The notes beneath the pieces are model-generated. The model was not told where the DNA came from. It was given only the letters and a program-made list of their open reading frames with translations, and ran no database searches. The translations under genes were made by a program, and so were the position numbers. 64,000 nt of DNA from Microbacterium sp. 4R-513. Lineage in GTDB: Bacteria > Actinomycetota > Actinomycetes > Actinomycetales > Microbacteriaceae. Location of the stretch: positions 2,170,001 through 2,234,000 of the forward strand of contig NZ_CP049256.1 in the NCBI RefSeq assembly GCF_011046485.1, in the 5' to 3' direction. This document shows positions 27,246 to 35,285 of this stretch, one piece after another; position 1 is the first letter of the stretch, and each line of letters begins with the position of its first letter.

Positions 27246-27284
27246 TCACGCGGCGGTGTCGCCGGGCCTCTCGCGTCTGGCCAT
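27246..27284 (-). CDS. Possible 12-codon leaderless upstream ORF
   Basis: ATG 27284 is preceded at six bases by GAGACT, close to the TAGACT box of other leaderless genes here. The frame encodes MARRERPGDTAA and stops three bases before the maturation-factor ATG. Reinitiation after this short frame would explain the missing ribosome site of the main gene. There is no protein-level support. Confidence 0.25.
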   Translation of the reverse strand: MARRERPGDTAA

Positions 27285-27446
27285 GGCGGCAGTCTCGCAC
27301 CAGGGGACGGATGCCGCGCCAGGGGTTGACGCGACGCCCACCCGCCGCCTGGCGGGACCGCCGAGGGCGGCGATTCCCCCGTGCGACGCGCCACTCGATG
27401 CGACAGGATGAAGGTGCGTCTCGCCCCCGAAGGAAGAGGTCTCTCG

Positions 27447-28022
27447 ATGGAATCCGTGCTGCTCGACACCCCGTCCGGGATCGGCGCCCGCCTCGGCTGG
27501 GACCCCAAGCTCACCGAGCACGATCGCAAGCGCATCCTCGCGCGACAGCTCATCGCTTCGCGGATGGGCGTCTCCGAGGATGCCGTCCGCATCGAGCGCG
27601 AAGCGCCGGCGCAGTTCGGATTCCACACGCAGCTCTTCGCCGAGATCGACTCCGAGGAGGTGCCGCTCGAGATCCGCACGGCGAGCTTCCGCGCCGCCAC
27701 CGTCGCCGCGATCGCCGAGCGAGGAGTGAAGCTCGGCATCGACCTGCGCGACGCACACCCCGATGAGCCGACGATCGCCGAGATGAAGCGTCACTCGCAC
27801 CTCTTCGACGAGGACAACCTCGACTCCCTGCTCGCGCACTGGACCCGGGTGAAGGCCGTGTGCGAGGCGGACGGCCGGGGCGTGCGCATGAAGCCGGACT
27901 ACGTGCGGCTCGACCTCTCGCGGAACAAGGGCTGGGTCCCCGACCGCCCCGTGCACTACTCCCTGCTCGACCTTTCGCGCGACGGCTGGATCATCACGCT
28001 GGCGTACGAGAACGAGCACTGA
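27447..28022 (+). CDS. 4'-phosphopantetheinyl-transferase-like protein
   Basis: 191 residues. Segments recall the Sfp-type fold: KLGIDLRD for the first metal-binding Asp, and HWTRVKAVCEADGRGVRMKPDYVRLD in the place of the W(S/T)xKEA motif. The expected metal-ligand Glu of KEA appears to be replaced by Lys, and a second acidic motif is weak, so activity is uncertain. GAAGAGG seven bases upstream supports ATG 27447; an in-frame ATG at 27408 is possible. Other explanations are a diverged, non-catalytic homologue or an unrelated alpha/beta protein. Confidence 0.5.
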   Translation: MESVLLDTPSGIGARLGWDPKLTEHDRKRILARQLIASRMGVSEDAVRIEREAPAQFGFHTQLFAEIDSEEVPLEIRTASFRAATVAAIAERGVKLGIDLRDAHPDEPTIAEMKRHSHLFDEDNLDSLLAHWTRVKAVCEADGRGVRMKPDYVRLDLSRNKGWVPDRPVHYSLLDLSRDGWIITLAYENEH

Positions 28023-28030
28023 CCCCCCTT

Positions 28031-28054
28031 TTCCCGCCGGTTTCGGGGCGGGAA
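28031..28054. terminator. Hairpin between convergent genes
   Basis: TTCCCGCC (28031-28038) and GGCGGGAA (28047-28054) form an 8-bp stem with an 8-base loop, just after the stop at 28022 and before the nadE stop at 28114. No U-run follows on either strand. Confidence 0.5.
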
Positions 28055-28113
28055 TCGGCGGTGGCACGCCGCGGCCGCCGGCGCGTCGACGACGGATGCC
28101 GCCCCAAACCGCC

Positions 28114-30189
28114 TCAGCGCTTCGAGGCGTACTCCGGCAGGGCCGCGTCCAGCTCGGCGAGCCACGCGCTCGCGTTGCCGTCGGACGGGGCGCGCCAGTC
28201 ACCGCGCGGCGACAGCGATCCGGCGGGTGAGACCTTGGGGCCGTTCGGAATGGCCGACCGCTTGAACTGCGCGAACGCGAAGTAGCGCTGCAGGAAGACC
28301 TTCAGCCACTTGACGATCGTCGGCAGGTCGTACGCGTAGCGGTCTTCGTCGGGGAAGCCCGGCGGCCATGCCCCGGCATCCTGATCCTTCCAGGACTGCT
28401 CCGCGAGGAACGCGATCTTGGAGGGCCGGATGCCGAAGCGGAGGATCCAGTAGAGCGCGAAGTCGTGCAGCGCGTACGGTCCGATGCGATCCTCGGTGGA
28501 CTGCATCTTGCCGTCCTGCCCGGCCGGGACGAGCTCGGGGCTGATCTCGGTGTCGAGTACCGACTGGAGCACTTCGCGCGCGCGGGCGCTGAGATCGGTG
28601 GATCCGCCCTCGTGCCCCTCCTGCGCGATGACCCACCGGATGACGTGCTGGATGAGGGTCTTCGGCACCCCCGCGTTGACGGCGTAGTGACTCATGTGGT
28701 CGCCGACGCCGTAGGTCGCCCAGCCGAGCGCGAGCTCGGACAGATCGGACGTGCCGATGACCATGCCCCCGTTCTGGTTCGCGAGGCGGAAGAGGTAGTC
28801 GGTGCGCAGGCCGGCCTGCACGTTCTCGAACGTGATGTCGTGCACGGGCTCGCCCTCGGCGAAGGGATGCCCGATCTGCTCGAGCATCTCGGTCGCCGCC
28901 GGGCGGATGTCGATCGTCTCGATCGAGGCGCCGATCGTCTCGGCGAGGGCGATCGCGTTGGACTTCGTGTGCTCGCTCGTCGCGAACCCGGGCATCGTGT
29001 AGGCGAGGATGTCGCTGCGCGGCCGGCCCATCCGGTCCATCGCGCGCGCGATGACCAGCAGTGCGTGCGTCGAGTCGAGGCCGCCGCTCACGCCGATCAC
29101 GGGCTTCGGGTCGCCGATCGCCTGCATGCGCTGCATGAGCCCCGACACCTGGATGTTGAAGGCCTCGTAGCAGTCCAGCGCGAGGCGCTCGGGGTCGTCG
29201 GGCACGAACGGGAAGCGGTCGAGCGGGCGCCGCAGGCCGGTCTCGGTCGCGGGTGGGTCGAGCTCGAAGTGCACGGTGCGGAAATACGGCTCGCGCGTGC
29301 GGCGGTTGTCGTCGAAGGTCCCCTGCCGGATCCGGTCCTGTCGCAGACGGTCGAGATCGACATCGGCGATGCTGTGCCGCGGACCGTCGGGGAACCGCTC
29401 GGTCTCGTCGAGCAGCAGGCCGCCCTCGTAGATCATGGTCTGGCCGTCCCACGACACGTCGTTCGTCGACTCGCCCATCCCGGCCGCCGCGTAGGCGTAG
29501 GCGGCGAGGCACCGCAGCGATTGCGACTGGCAGAGGTTCTTGCGGTCCTCGGCCCGGGCGATCGTGATGGGGCTGCCCGACAGGTTGAGCAGCACGGTCG
29601 CGCCCGCGAGCGCGGCGGAGGACGACGGCGGGATGGGCACCCACACGTCTTCGCACACCTCTGCGTGCACGACGAGCCCCGGGACGTCGAGGGACTCGAA
29701 CAGCAGGTCGGGACCGAACGGGGCCTCGAGCCCTCCGACGCGGATGTCCTCGCCGAGCTGGTCGTCGCCGGGCGCGAACCAGCGGCGCTCGTAGAACTCG
29801 CGATAGTTCGGCAGGTACGACTTCGGCGCGACGCCGAGCAGCTCGCCGCGGTGGATCACGACGGCGCAGTTGAAGAGGCGGTTCCGGTGGCGAAGCGGCG
29901 CGCCGACGACGATCACGGGAAGGAGATCGATGGATGCCTCGACCAGCCGCTCGATGGCCGCGACGACTCCGTCGAGCACGGCGTCCTGCATCAGGAGGTC
30001 TTCGATCGAGTAGCCGGTGAGGCAGAGCTCGGGGAAGACCGCGACCGCGACCCCCTCGTCGCTCAGCTCGCGCGCGCTCGCCAGGACGGTGTCGGCGTTG
30101 GCCGCCGGGTCGGCGATCACCAGGGGGATCGTGCACGCCGCGATGCGGGCGAAGCCGTGCCGGTATGCGCTCTCGAAGGGGAGGCTCAT
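28114..30189 (-). CDS. nadE: Glutamine-dependent NAD+ synthetase
   Basis: 691 residues, the length of the two-domain form (679 in M. tuberculosis). The N-terminal nitrilase-like glutaminase has the triad Glu54 (FPELCLTGY), Lys123 (APKSYLPNY) and Cys179 (HAEVCEDVW). The C-terminal synthetase has the ATP P-loop GVSGGLDST and later KTLIQHVIRW and KMQSTEDRIGPY motifs. It amidates nicotinic acid adenine dinucleotide using ammonia channelled from glutamine. The ATG has CAGACT six bases upstream and no clear ribosome site, so it may be leaderless. It is divergent from the nuclease-helicase gene. Confidence 0.95.
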   Translation of the reverse strand: MSLPFESAYRHGFARIAACTIPLVIADPAANADTVLASARELSDEGVAVAVFPELCLTGYSIEDLLMQDAVLDGVVAAIERLVEASIDLLPVIVVGAPLRHRNRLFNCAVVIHRGELLGVAPKSYLPNYREFYERRWFAPGDDQLGEDIRVGGLEAPFGPDLLFESLDVPGLVVHAEVCEDVWVPIPPSSSAALAGATVLLNLSGSPITIARAEDRKNLCQSQSLRCLAAYAYAAAGMGESTNDVSWDGQTMIYEGGLLLDETERFPDGPRHSIADVDLDRLRQDRIRQGTFDDNRRTREPYFRTVHFELDPPATETGLRRPLDRFPFVPDDPERLALDCYEAFNIQVSGLMQRMQAIGDPKPVIGVSGGLDSTHALLVIARAMDRMGRPRSDILAYTMPGFATSEHTKSNAIALAETIGASIETIDIRPAATEMLEQIGHPFAEGEPVHDITFENVQAGLRTDYLFRLANQNGGMVIGTSDLSELALGWATYGVGDHMSHYAVNAGVPKTLIQHVIRWVIAQEGHEGGSTDLSARAREVLQSVLDTEISPELVPAGQDGKMQSTEDRIGPYALHDFALYWILRFGIRPSKIAFLAEQSWKDQDAGAWPPGFPDEDRYAYDLPTIVKWLKVFLQRYFAFAQFKRSAIPNGPKVSPAGSLSPRGDWRAPSDGNASAWLAELDAALPEYASKR

Positions 30190-30195
30190 GCGTCC

Positions 30196-30201
30196 AGTCT
30201 G
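30196..30201 (-). promoter_or_regulatory. Leaderless-type -10 box variant (CAGACT) of nadE
   Basis: CAGACT ends six bases before the nadE ATG. It differs from the TAGACT seen before other genes only at the first base. Confidence 0.4.
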
Positions 30202-30257
30202 GCAGGAGAGGCGGGGCGGGCGCCGGGGTTGACGACGAAGGTGTCGGGGGCCGCGGC

Positions 30258-30263
30258 TAATGT
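30258..30263 (+). promoter_or_regulatory. Possible -10 box (TAATGT) of the nuclease-helicase gene
   Basis: TAATGT lies 18 bases before the ATG. A TTGACG at 30229 is too far away (23 bp) to be a standard -35. The leader would be about 10 nt and includes GGAAGGGG. Confidence 0.35.
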
Positions 30264-30281
30264 CGAGGGCGGAAGGGGACC

Positions 30282-33200
30282 ATGCGATACATCGAGGACG
30301 AAGGCCGGATCGTCTGGAGTGCGAGCGACCTCAAGGCCGCCGCGGAGTGCGAGTTCGCGTGGCTCCGCGCGATCGACGCGAAGCTCGGGCGGGTCGCCGC
30401 GGTCGAAGAGCCCGAAGACGCGACCCTCGTGCGCGCGGGACTGCTCGGCGGCGAGCACGAACGCCGGGTGCTGGCCGAGTACAAGGCGCGGTACGGCGAC
30501 CGGGTCGTCGAGATCCCTGAGACGCGGTCGACGGATGCCGAGGGCCTCGCGCGCGCCGTCGAGCTGACGAACGCCGCGCTCGCGTCCGGCGCCGTCGTGG
30601 TCTACCAGGCCGCATTCGCGACCGACGAATTCGTCGGCTTCGCCGACTTCCTCCTGCGCGAGCCCTCGACGGTAACCGCGACCGACGTTTCGGCTGACGG
30701 CGAGCACGGTGAGCGCACCGGGCCGTGGATCGTGCAGGACACCAAGCTCGCGCGGCACGCCCGCGTCACGGCGCTCATGCAGCTCGCCGCCTACGTCGTG
30801 CAGCTCGACCGCCTCGGAGTGCCCCGGTCGGAGCGGGTGGAGCTGCTGCTCGGCGACGGCAGCGTCAGCGTCCACGAGGCATCGGATCTGCTTCCCGTCT
30901 TCGCGCTGCGGCGCGACCGCCTGAGGGCGCTCGTCGCCGACCGGCGGCTCGACCTCGGCGCAGACGGACCAGCGATCGCCTGGGGCGACGATCGGGGCGA
31001 GCTCGGGGTGATCGCGTGCGGGCGGTGCGCCACCTGCGATGCCGAGGTGATCGCACACCGCGATCTGCTGCTCGTCGCGGGCATGCGGCCCGTCCAGCGG
31101 GATCGTCTGCGGGCGGCCGGCATCCAGACGATCGATGCGCTCGCCGAGGCGCCCGGGTCGCCCGACCACATGAGCCCCGACACCTTCGCGATGCTGCGCA
31201 CGCAGGCGCGGCTGCAGCTCGCGAGCCCGGCAGGACTCGGCATCCCGCCTCTCGTCGCACCCCTCGTCGAGGTGCAGCCGGTACCCGTCATCGAGCCCAT
31301 CCCGGGCTTGCAGACCGTGGCGGAACTCGCCGAAGCCCCCACCGCGACGGCAATGCTGCTCGCGGAGCCGCCGGCGCCGATCCCGACCTACGAGGTCGTG
31401 CACCCCAAGGCGCTCGGTGCTCTGCCGCGGCCGGATCGGGGCGACCTCTTCTTCGACTTCGAGGGCGACCCGCTCTATACCGAGACGCCGGCACCCGGCG
31501 AGCCCGTGCAGTGGGGGATCGACTACCTCTTCGGCTTCGTCGATCTCGACGAGCAGTACTCCGCCATCTGGGCGCATTCGTTCGCGCAGGAGTGCGAGGC
31601 GCTCGAGCGGTTCATCGACCTCGTGAATCTGCGTCGGATGCAGCATCCCGGCATGCACATCTATCACTACGCGCCGTACGAGCCGACGCATCTGCTCTCG
31701 ATGGCGGCACGGCACGGCACGCGCGAGGCCGATGTCGACCGGCTGCTGCGCGACGGCGTCTTCGTCGACCTCTATCCGGTCGTGCGGCGCGCGCTGCGCG
31801 TCGGCTCGCGCTCGTACTCGATCAAGAAGCTCGAGCCGCTGTACATGGGCGCCGAGGTGCGCACGAGCGACGTGCAGAAGGGCGACGACTCGATCGTCAA
31901 GTACGTGCAGGCTCGCGCTCTCGACGACGACGGTCAGGAGCTCGCGGCGCGCGAGATCTTCGACGACCTCGCCGACTACAACCGCTACGACTGCGTGTCG
32001 ACGAGGCGCCTGCGCGACTGGCTGGTCGATCGAGCCCGCGAGGCCGGCCTCCGGCCCTCGCCGAATCCCGAGCCCGGTGAGACGACGTACGAGCCCTCGG
32101 TGCGCGCCTTGACGCTCGCCGCGCTCGCCCAGCGCCTTCCCGACGACTCGGCCGAGGCTCGTTCGCTCCGGCTCGGCGCCGCCGCGATCGACTACTACCC
32201 GCGCGAGGCGAAGACCTTCTGGGCCACCCACTTCCTGCGCCTCCGCGAGCCCGTCTCCGTGTGGGAGGACGCCCGCGATGTCGTCGTGCTCGACGCCGCG
32301 CGGTGCCGCATCATCGCCGACTGGCATCGCGAAGAGGGTCAGCGCACCGATCGCCGGGTGCTCGAGCTCCGCGGCGAGGTCGCGCCCGGCACGCGCCTCA
32401 GCGAGGGGTCCAGCCCCTTCGCGCTCTACGATCTCCCGGCGCCGTTCCCCTTCGAGCCGTCGCCGCGCTGGATCCACGCCGACCACCGCGTCAACGTCAT
32501 CGACGTCCTCGACGACGGGGCGATCGTCGAGGAGTTCGCGATCGAGGGGCTCACGTGGTCCGAACTCCCGCTCGCCCTGACCCCGCAGGCGCCGCCGCGC
32601 GCCGGCAACCAGCAGGCCGCGATCGACGCCTGGGCCGACACCGTCATCGCGACATCGCCCGATCTGCCGCACGACCCGGCGACCGACATCCTCCGTCGCC
32701 GTCCGCCGAGGACGCGATCCGGCGGGCTCGTGCCGTCCGACGGTGACAACATCGACGCCATCACCCGCTCGATCCTGGATCTCGATCGCAGCTACCTTGC
32801 GGTGCAGGGCCCTCCGGGCACGGGCAAGACCTACGTCGGCTCGCACGTCATCGCCCGGCTCGTGCGCGACCACGGCTTCAAGATCGGCGTCGTCGCGCAG
32901 TCCCATGCCGTCGTCGAGAACATGCTCGACCGCATCGTCGAGGCGGGAGTCGCGCCGCAGCAGGTCGCGAAAGCGCCGAAGGACGCGTCCGCCACAGGCA
33001 CCTCTTTCACGCCGATCCCGAAGAACGGCGTCGCGGCCTGGGTCGCCGAGCAGTCCGGCGGCTACGTCCTCGGCGGCACCGCGTGGGACTTCAGCCACGA
33101 GGGGCGCGTGCCGCGGAGCAGCCTCGACCTCCTCGTGATCGACGAGGCCGGCCAGTTCTCGCTGGCCTCGACGATCGCGGTGTCGCTCGCCGCGCCGCGT

Positions 33201-33962
33201 CTGCTGCTCCTGGGCGATCCGCAGCAGCTGCCGCAGGTGAGCCAGGGCACGCACCCTGAGCCCGTCGACACGTCGGCGCTCGGCTGGGTCATGGACGGCG
33301 CCGATGTCGTGCCGCCCGAGTACGGCTACTTCCTCGCGCTCACGTGGCGCATGCACCCGGCCGTCGCCGACCCGGTCTCGACGCTCTCGTACCAGGGTGA
33401 GCTCGCGTCGCATCCCTCCGCCGCCCTGCGCACGCTCGCCGGTGTGGCACCGGGGCTGCACGCCGTGCCGGTGCGGCACCACGGCAACTCGACGCAGTCG
33501 GTCGAGGAGTCCGCGACGGTCGTGCAGCTCGTCCGCGATCTGCTCGGCCGGGAGTGGACCGACCCGTCGGCGGCGACCACCGCTGAAGAGGCCGCACCCC
33601 CACGCCCGCTGACCGAGACCGACATCATCGTCGTCACGCCCTACAACGCGCAGCAGGTCGAGGTGGAGCGCGCGCTCGCCGAGGCAGGCTTCCCGAGCAT
33701 CCCCGTCGGCACCGTCGACCGGTTCCAGGGTCAGGAGGCGGTGGTGGCCATCGTGTCGCTCGCCGCGTCGTCGGGGCGCGACGCGCCGCGGGGTCTGGAG
33801 TTCCTCCTCCTGCGCAATCGCCTCAACGTCGCCATCTCGCGGGCGAAGCACACGGCCTACGTCGTGTACGCGCCGGGGCTGCTCGACGACCTGCCCCGCA
33901 CTCCCGAGGGGGTGGCCCGGCTGAGCGGCTTCGCGCGCCTCGTTCTGGACGCGATCGATTAA
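30282..33962 (+). CDS. RecB-like nuclease / RNase H-like / SF1 helicase fusion (TM0106 family)
   Basis: 1226 residues in three parts. Residues 1-260 are a RecB/Cas4-like nuclease with His59, Asp122 (GFAD), Asp153-x-Lys155 and Gln167-x3-Tyr171. Cys23 plus C246-x2-C249-x2-C252 could hold an iron-sulfur cluster. Residues about 385-580 form an RNase H-like/DEDD exonuclease-type domain (FDFEGDP with Asp392 and Glu394; YDCVST with Asp570). Residues about 800-1226 are a Upf1-like SF1 helicase: Walker A GPPGTGKT (843-850), IDEAGQF (Asp954), GDPQQLPQV, and motif VI NVAISRAKH. It resembles proteins annotated as TM0106-type RecB nuclease-helicases, whose role is unknown. DNA repair or defence is inference. 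It is monocistronic. Confidence 0.85.
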   Translation: MRYIEDEGRIVWSASDLKAAAECEFAWLRAIDAKLGRVAAVEEPEDATLVRAGLLGGEHERRVLAEYKARYGDRVVEIPETRSTDAEGLARAVELTNAALASGAVVVYQAAFATDEFVGFADFLLREPSTVTATDVSADGEHGERTGPWIVQDTKLARHARVTALMQLAAYVVQLDRLGVPRSERVELLLGDGSVSVHEASDLLPVFALRRDRLRALVADRRLDLGADGPAIAWGDDRGELGVIACGRCATCDAEVIAHRDLLLVAGMRPVQRDRLRAAGIQTIDALAEAPGSPDHMSPDTFAMLRTQARLQLASPAGLGIPPLVAPLVEVQPVPVIEPIPGLQTVAELAEAPTATAMLLAEPPAPIPTYEVVHPKALGALPRPDRGDLFFDFEGDPLYTETPAPGEPVQWGIDYLFGFVDLDEQYSAIWAHSFAQECEALERFIDLVNLRRMQHPGMHIYHYAPYEPTHLLSMAARHGTREADVDRLLRDGVFVDLYPVVRRALRVGSRSYSIKKLEPLYMGAEVRTSDVQKGDDSIVKYVQARALDDDGQELAAREIFDDLADYNRYDCVSTRRLRDWLVDRAREAGLRPSPNPEPGETTYEPSVRALTLAALAQRLPDDSAEARSLRLGAAAIDYYPREAKTFWATHFLRLREPVSVWEDARDVVVLDAARCRIIADWHREEGQRTDRRVLELRGEVAPGTRLSEGSSPFALYDLPAPFPFEPSPRWIHADHRVNVIDVLDDGAIVEEFAIEGLTWSELPLALTPQAPPRAGNQQAAIDAWADTVIATSPDLPHDPATDILRRRPPRTRSGGLVPSDGDNIDAITRSILDLDRSYLAVQGPPGTGKTYVGSHVIARLVRDHGFKIGVVAQSHAVVENMLDRIVEAGVAPQQVAKAPKDASATGTSFTPIPKNGVAAWVAEQSGGYVLGGTAWDFSHEGRVPRSSLDLLVIDEAGQFSLASTIAVSLAAPRLLLLGDPQQLPQVSQGTHPEPVDTSALGWVMDGADVVPPEYGYFLALTWRMHPAVADPVSTLSYQGELASHPSAALRTLAGVAPGLHAVPVRHHGNSTQSVEESATVVQLVRDLLGREWTDPSAATTAEEAAPPRPLTETDIIVVTPYNAQQVEVERALAEAGFPSIPVGTVDRFQGQEAVVAIVSLAASSGRDAPRGLEFLLLRNRLNVAISRAKHTAYVVYAPGLLDDLPRTPEGVARLSGFARLVLDAID

Positions 33963-33984
33963 CTGGCCGCTTCTCGGATGTCAA
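33956..33984 (-). promoter_or_regulatory. Candidate antisense promoter at the 3' end of the nuclease-helicase gene
   Basis: On the minus strand a perfect TTGACA (33984-33979) is followed after 17 bp by TAATCG (33961-33956), overlapping the helicase stop codon. Transcription would run antisense into the gene. The -10 lacks the final T, so strength is doubtful. Confidence 0.3.
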
Positions 33985-34040
33985 CCCCTTAGGGACATTT
34001 TCGAGCGGCACATAGCCTTATAGGGCGTCATCACGACGCA

Positions 34041-34078
34041 GGTGCGGTACCCGTTCGGCGAGGGGCGGGTGCCGCACC
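34041..34078. terminator. Bidirectional terminator
   Basis: 13-bp arms GGTGCGGTACCCG (34041-34053) and CGGGTGCCGCACC (34066-34078) with one T-G wobble, followed on the plus strand by TTCTCTTTT. It separates the nuclease-helicase gene from convergent upp. The rest of 33963-34132 shows no gene. Confidence 0.8.
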
Positions 34079-34132
34079 ACTTCTCTTTTGCGGGCCGTTC
34101 TGAAGGCCCTTGCGAGAAGCGCGCAATCATCG

Positions 34133-34765
34133 TCAGACGGTGCCGTACAGCCGGTCCCCGGCGTCTCCGAGCCCCGGCACGATGTAGCCCTTGTCGTTGA
34201 GGCGTTCGTCGAGCGCACCCAGCACGAGGGTCACGTCGCGGCCGTCGACCTGCCGCTCGATCGCAGCCACTCCTTCGGGGGCGCCGAGCAGGCAGATCGC
34301 CGTCACGTCCTGCGCTCCGCGCTTGAAGAGGAACTCGATCGCCGCGCCGAGTGAGCCGCCCGTCGCGAGCATGGGGTCGAGGACGAAGCACTGGCGGTCG
34401 CTCAGGTTCTCGGGGAGGCGCTCGGCATACGTCGACGGAGCGAGCGTCTCCTCATTGCGCACCATGCCGAGGAACCCCACCTCGGCCGTGGGGAGCAGCT
34501 TCACCATGCCCTCCAGCATGCCGAGGCCGGCGCGCAGGATCGGCACGACGAGCGGACGGGGCTCGCCGATCTTGACACCGGTCGTCGTGGTGACCGGAGT
34601 CTGGATCTCGATCGGCGACACCCGCACGTTCCGGGTCGCCTCGTAGGCGAGAAGGGTCACGAGCTCTTCGGTGAGCTGCCGGAACACCGGCGACGTCGTG
34701 CGCGCATCGCGCAGCACCGTGAGCTTGTGGGTGATGAGGGGGTGGTCGGCGACGTGCAGGCGCAT
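34133..34765 (-). CDS. upp: Uracil phosphoribosyltransferase
   Basis: 210 residues, the standard length. The PRPP-binding motif [11 protein letters not shown] lies near residue 130, and the uracil-binding [13 protein letters not shown] is at the C-terminus. It converts uracil and PRPP to UMP in pyrimidine salvage. The ATG has TAGCCT six bases upstream and no ribosome site, so the mRNA is probably leaderless. It shares a 32-bp divergent promoter region with tadA. Confidence 0.97.
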   Translation of the reverse strand: MRLHVADHPLITHKLTVLRDARTTSPVFRQLTEELVTLLAYEATRNVRVSPIEIQTPVTTTTGVKIGEPRPLVVPILRAGLGMLEGMVKLLPTAEVGFLGMVRNEETLAPSTYAERLPENLSDRQCFVLDPMLATGGSLGAAIEFLFKRGAQDVTAICLLGAPEGVAAIERQVDGRDVTLVLGALDERLNDKGYIVPGLGDAGDRLYGTV

Positions 34766-34797
34766 ACGCCCAGGCTACTGGGCCGTAGTCTCGGACT
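34766..34797. promoter_or_regulatory. Divergent leaderless promoters of upp and tadA
   Basis: Only 32 bp separate the two start codons. On the minus strand TAGCCT (34777-34772) ends six bases before the upp ATG. On the plus strand TAGTCT (34786-34791) ends six bases before the tadA GTG. Each -35 region must lie inside the other gene's first codons, so the polymerases may compete. Confidence 0.65.
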
Positions 34798-35259
34798 GTG
34801 ATCCCCGATCCCGCCGATCTCGCCGCGATGGACCGTGCGCTCGCACTCGCCGCCGACGCGGGAGAGCAGGGCGACGTGCCGGTGGGAGCGGTGGTGACGG
34901 ATGCCGCGGGCACGATCATCGCCGAGGGGCGCAACCTCCGCGAGGTCACGGGCGATCCGACGGCCCATGCCGAGGTGGTGGCGCTGCGCGCGGCGGCTGC
35001 GGCGCTCGGCAGCTGGAACCTCTCGGGCTGCACGCTCGCCGTGACGCTCGAGCCGTGCCTCATGTGCGCAGGCGCTCTGCTTCAGGCGCGCGTCTCGCGG
35101 CTCGTCTTCGGCGCCTGGGACGAGAAGGCCGGGGCGGCGGGGTCGGTGTACGACGTGGTGCGCGATCGGCGGCTGCCCTACCGTGCGGAGGTCGTCGCGG
35201 GGGTCCGCGAGGCCGAGGCATCCACTCTCCTGCGGCGGTTCTTCGACCCGCTGCGCTGA
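34798..35259 (+). CDS. tadA: tRNA-specific adenosine deaminase
   Basis: 153 residues. The zinc deaminase motifs are HAE (His57, catalytic Glu59) and PCLMC (Cys87 and Cys90). The order and spacing match TadA, which converts A34 to inosine in tRNA-Arg(ACG). The C-terminal EVVAGVREAEASTLLRRFFDPLR is typical. The GTG start is fixed by the leaderless -10 box. A nucleoside or guanine deaminase role is less likely because of the TadA-like EPCLMCAGAL context. Confidence 0.93.
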   Translation: MIPDPADLAAMDRALALAADAGEQGDVPVGAVVTDAAGTIIAEGRNLREVTGDPTAHAEVVALRAAAAALGSWNLSGCTLAVTLEPCLMCAGALLQARVSRLVFGAWDEKAGAAGSVYDVVRDRRLPYRAEVVAGVREAEASTLLRRFFDPLR

Positions 35260-35285
35260 CCCGCTCCGCTGAGACGCGCTCCGGA

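Noticed and set aside
30229..30263. TTGACG...TAATGT as a standard promoter of the nuclease-helicase gene
   Set aside because: The 23-bp spacing is too long for a normal sigma-70-type promoter; only the -10 is kept as a weak call.
30186..33851. A 1221-codon minus-strand frame opposite the nuclease-helicase gene
   Set aside because: Its product is Arg/Gly/Val/Asp-rich with no motif, whereas the plus strand holds complete helicase and nuclease motifs.
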